A DNA stretch of 64,000 bases from an uncultured Gammaproteobacteria bacterium (lineage in GTDB: Bacteria; Pseudomonadota; Gammaproteobacteria; HK1): the NCBI GenBank assembly GCA_958295835.1, contig OY282378.1:3125694-3189693 (forward strand). Direction: 5' to 3'. The notes under the pieces are model-generated. The model was not told the DNA's origin. It ran no database searches and was given only the letters and a program-made list of their open reading frames with translations. The translations under genes and the position numbers were made by a program. This document shows positions 61,428-64,000 of the stretch, piece after piece. Numbering within the stretch: the first letter of the stretch is position 1; every line of letters starts with the position of its first letter.

Positions 61428-64000
61428 TCATATGTCGGGTTCGGCGTCAGGGTGGCCGGCGGCGAGGGCGTTGAGGTAGGCGAGGCAGAGGTCGCGTGAA
61501 CGATAGCGACCGTAAATCTTGGTCTCCTCCCGCTCGACGATGGGGAAGGTGGAGTACACGTAGCGGACATCGTCCCGGTCGGTGACGCCGTAGAGGTGGA
61601 AGAACACGGCGTCGAGCTTGGCGCGGAGACGGAGTCGGCGCTCCTCGTCCCACTGAAACGGGGGTTTCGCGGCTCCGGTCTCGTCCACGTAGCCAAGGTC
61701 GCGGGCGAAGGGGGCCATGTCGTGGGCGGTATAGGTCAGCTCCAGCACGGCCTCGCGCACGATCTCGGCCGCGGTCTTCGGACCGAAATGGACGTTCTCG
61801 TAGCGCTCGGGCGGCACGACGGGAAGCTGTTCGAGGATGTATTTGTTCAGATGTCGTGATTGAATTTTTTGCCGGGCGACATAATCGCAAATGAGCGCGC
61901 AGAGGTTCGCGACCAGTGGCGTAAAATCGTGATCAGCCAAGCGCTTCCGCTCACGAGAAAGAATCGGTAGCGTATTGCCGAATCCGACAGTCGGAACAAT
62001 GCAGGCAATAAGACTCCTTGCATTATTGGTGTTGCAAACATCGTTGAATCCGATTTGCCACCTTCCGCGATATTCTTCGGAAACATGTATCGCATCAATC
62101 CAGTATCGCGGTTGCGGTAACGCCGCAGGTTCAAGGGGTTCAAGGAGTGTCTCTGAATCCAATTTTTCTGTCTTCCCTTGCCCACTGATGTTATTTGGAT
62201 TAACGCGAACACTCGCATAACGGTGGTTGTAGATCTGTACCATCTTGCCTTCGTAGAGTGGTAGCCACTCTCCCGCCGCGCTCTCGAAGCGGTTACCGCC
62301 GACCGGCCAAGCGCCTTCCCGTTCCTCCAGCTCCTCCCGGGTACGAAACCGGTAGGAGTCGTTGGTCATGTGGAACATCGTGGAGTGCTTCACCGGCCAA
62401 GTCCTGATCGCTCTGCCCGTAGAACGATTCACAAGGACGGGCAGGCGGCGGTAGATGGAGGCCGTCAGTTGTGCATCCCGTCGGTTGCGGAACAACGGCA
62501 CGGTTACAGTATTCGGATTGACCCTACGCAACGCGCTCGCGGATACCCTGAAGCGCCGCTCGGAGTCGTTGAACTGCTCCCATGACGAGATACGGACGCT
62601 GAGTTCCAATTCGGGAAACTGATCCTTGGAAATCGCGAATACGATGACAGAAGGTTGTTCTTCATGATGAACATCCGGGAACAGCCATCCGCGCCGGTTC
62701 TCGAACGAAAGAAACGCCTTCACGGAACGGGCGTGAATCCGGTCCGCGAAGAATGGGGCAGCAGTTTTGTCTGTCGCGATACCGATTGGGGTCAGCAGAC
62801 CCACCATGCCACCGGAGCGGTTCACGAGCGCCATCGCCCGCTCCACGAACAGGGAATAAAGGTTCACGTCGCCACGAGCCAGCCAGGGATAATCGCCGCT
62901 GGTCCGCGCGACCCGGAGGGCGGACTCGGCCCGCTCGTTCGCCCGCTCGAAGTCGGCGGCGAGCGGGTCCCCGCCGTCTCGTAACGCCTCGATCATGCGC
63001 TTGCGATCGGCGGCGCGCTGGGCGCGGGCGATCTCGGGACGGCGCACGGCGAACCACTCCACCTGTTGCAGCTTCATCCGATCCCAGGGCGGGTTGCCGA
63101 TCACCGCGTCGAAGCCGCCGTACCGCTCGTTCGAATCCCAATCCGACCAGACACCGGGGAAGGCGACCTGCCAGTTGAGGAATCGCTCCTCCGCGGCCAG
63201 CGCCCGGGCACGCGCGATGAGCCCCCGGGCACGTTCGAGCAGCAAGGCGAACCGCTGCGAGCCCGCCGTCTCCTTCGTCCCCGGTTCCGGTGTTTCGGTC
63301 GTTTCCCGCTCCGACGCCTCGCCTGCCCCCGGTTCCGGTGCGCTGCTCGCTACCAGCCCTGCCGTTTCACTCGCCTCGGACCCTGACGTTTCGTTCTCCA
63401 CCAAACCCGCCGTCCTGTCCGCAACCGGAGCCGCCCCCATCGCGATGTCCACCGGATCGCCGAAGACGCCGATGAAGAAGGACTGGAGAGCGGCCTCGTC
63501 CTCCGCATCGCCCACGTTCAGCCATTCGAAAGCGTGGACGAGCGACAGGAAGGCGTCGAGGGGCGCAGTCTGCCTCTGAACGCCGGCGAACACCCCGGCC
63601 GAATGATGGGCCTCGTCAATCGCCGCGTCGCTCAACATCTCGACCACCTGCATCGAACGGGTCGCCTGCATCGCCCAGCTCAAAGGTTCATGCAGATAAA
63701 GATGGCCTCCTTCCTCCGCACGGTCGAATCCTTGTCGCACCCAGCAGCCGAACAGGCTGTCGCCGCAACGCAGGTGGTGATCGAGGAAGCCGAGCGGCGC
63801 ACCAACGGTGAAGGTATGCAGCCACAGCGATACCTTGGCCAGCTCCACCGCCATCGGATTCTTGTCCACGCCGTACACGCAGCGCTTGAGCACCATGCGC
63901 CGGACGACGTGACGATCGTCGAGCTGCTCCGGTCGAATGGTCCAGCCTCGCTCGCCGGCGTTGCCGAGGACTGTGTCACGAACGGTGTCGATGTCTTCGA
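61428..64000 (-). CDS. Eco57I-like restriction-modification DNA methylase (partial)
   Basis: About 857 codons lie in the window; the frame is open through the right edge, so the N-terminus is missing. Motifs of an N6-adenine methylase are present. YGVDKNPMAVELAKVSLWLH is motif I-adjacent and FDAVIGNPPWDRMKLQQVEW is the NPPW catalytic motif. Downstream, GMVGLLTPIGIATDKTAAPF and HLNKYILEQLPVVPPERYE are target-recognition-like regions. A Ser-Glu-Thr-rich insert (from about residue 160 after the conserved MVLK) interrupts the domain. Such large single-chain enzymes occur as type IIG restriction enzymes and in phage-defence systems; endonuclease parts would lie upstream, outside the window. Confidence 0.82.
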   Translation of the reverse strand, partial: EDIDTVRDTVLGNAGERGWTIRPEQLDDRHVVRRMVLKRCVYGVDKNPMAVELAKVSLWLHTFTVGAPLGFLDHHLRCGDSLFGCWVRQGFDRAEEGGHLYLHEPLSWAMQATRSMQVVEMLSDAAIDEAHHSAGVFAGVQRQTAPLDAFLSLVHAFEWLNVGDAEDEAALQSFFIGVFGDPVDIAMGAAPVADRTAGLVENETSGSEASETAGLVASSAPEPGAGEASERETTETPEPGTKETAGSQRFALLLERARGLIARARALAAEERFLNWQVAFPGVWSDWDSNERYGGFDAVIGNPPWDRMKLQQVEWFAVRRPEIARAQRAADRKRMIEALRDGGDPLAADFERANERAESALRVARTSGDYPWLARGDVNLYSLFVERAMALVNRSGGMVGLLTPIGIATDKTAAPFFADRIHARSVKAFLSFENRRGWLFPDVHHEEQPSVIVFAISKDQFPELELSVRISSWEQFNDSERRFRVSASALRRVNPNTVTVPLFRNRRDAQLTASIYRRLPVLVNRSTGRAIRTWPVKHSTMFHMTNDSYRFRTREELEEREGAWPVGGNRFESAAGEWLPLYEGKMVQIYNHRYASVRVNPNNISGQGKTEKLDSETLLEPLEPAALPQPRYWIDAIHVSEEYRGRWQIGFNDVCNTNNARSLIACIVPTVGFGNTLPILSRERKRLADHDFTPLVANLCALICDYVARQKIQSRHLNKYILEQLPVVPPERYENVHFGPKTAAEIVREAVLELTYTAHDMAPFARDLGYVDETGAAKPPFQWDEERRLRLRAKLDAVFFHLYGVTDRDDVRYVYSTFPIVEREETKIYGRYRSRDLCLAYLNALAAGHPDAEPDI

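Overview
The window is a GC-rich (by eye about two thirds G+C) stretch of a proteobacterial chromosome, most likely a gammaproteobacterium. Evidence: the block tRNA-Leu / rnr-rlmB-rpsF-rpsR-DUF2232-rplI-dnaB (30.4-37.5 kb); the block corB-like / ypjD divergent from ffh-rpsP-rimM-trmD-rplS-xerD (41.0-48.1 kb), both in Pseudomonas-like order; and an icd-aceK pair, since IDH kinase/phosphatase is a proteobacterial enzyme. The housekeeping blocks look intact. The flanking regions look like a large, fluid, aerobic heterotroph genome rich in acyl-CoA, amine, purine and peptide catabolism. Layout: 0-3 kb holds a broken AbiEii-type nucleotidyltransferase, a TMADH-like flavoprotein and an internally deleted Rieske glycine-betaine-type monooxygenase. 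3-9.5 kb has a class V aminotransferase, a Uma2 protein, a pair of acyl-CoA dehydrogenases, an SDR and LivG. A MazEF-type module (9.7-10.3 kb) separates LivG from a long LivF-UPF0261 fusion. 13.1-16.2 kb is aceK and icd. 16.7-19.1 kb is a purine/ureide pair (PuuE-like, PucG-like). 19.3-24.3 kb holds an SDR, a zinc-ribbon/DksA-like pair, a Tat-exported Fe-S aldo/keto reductase, a small membrane protein and a GrdB-family selenoprotein. 24.5-29.9 kb is a complete dipeptide/oligopeptide ABC operon. 30.4-48.6 kb is core information processing with an ATP-sulfurylase/APS-kinase gene and radA, ending in four tRNA genes (Pro, Arg, His, Lys). 48.8-57.8 kb has a dimethylglycine/sarcosine-dehydrogenase-like enzyme, a BisC-type molybdoenzyme, a DOPA-dioxygenase-like protein and an operon of a QueG-like Fe-S protein and an acyl-CoA synthetase. 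58-61.4 kb is a decaying zone (orphan ABC permease, aminotransferase and transposase scraps, a nucleotidyltransferase pair), and the window ends inside a restriction-modification methylase. Most notable observations: (1) a single in-frame TGA (codon 163 of a GrdB-family protein) is followed at the correct distance by a 12-bp stem with a GUC loop, which reads as a bacterial selenocysteine insertion element; (2) at least four separate gene junctions carry decayed direct duplications with a period of 71-78 bp, including three copies of the dppF start and a second copy of the dppC tail; (3) the ATP sulfurylase domain of the Sat-CysC protein has lost both nucleotide-binding signatures while the kinase domain is intact. 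Several enzymes converge on methylated amines (TMADH-like, Rieske betaine-type remnant, DMGDH-like), suggesting use of betaine-type osmolytes. That link is inferred from families only.
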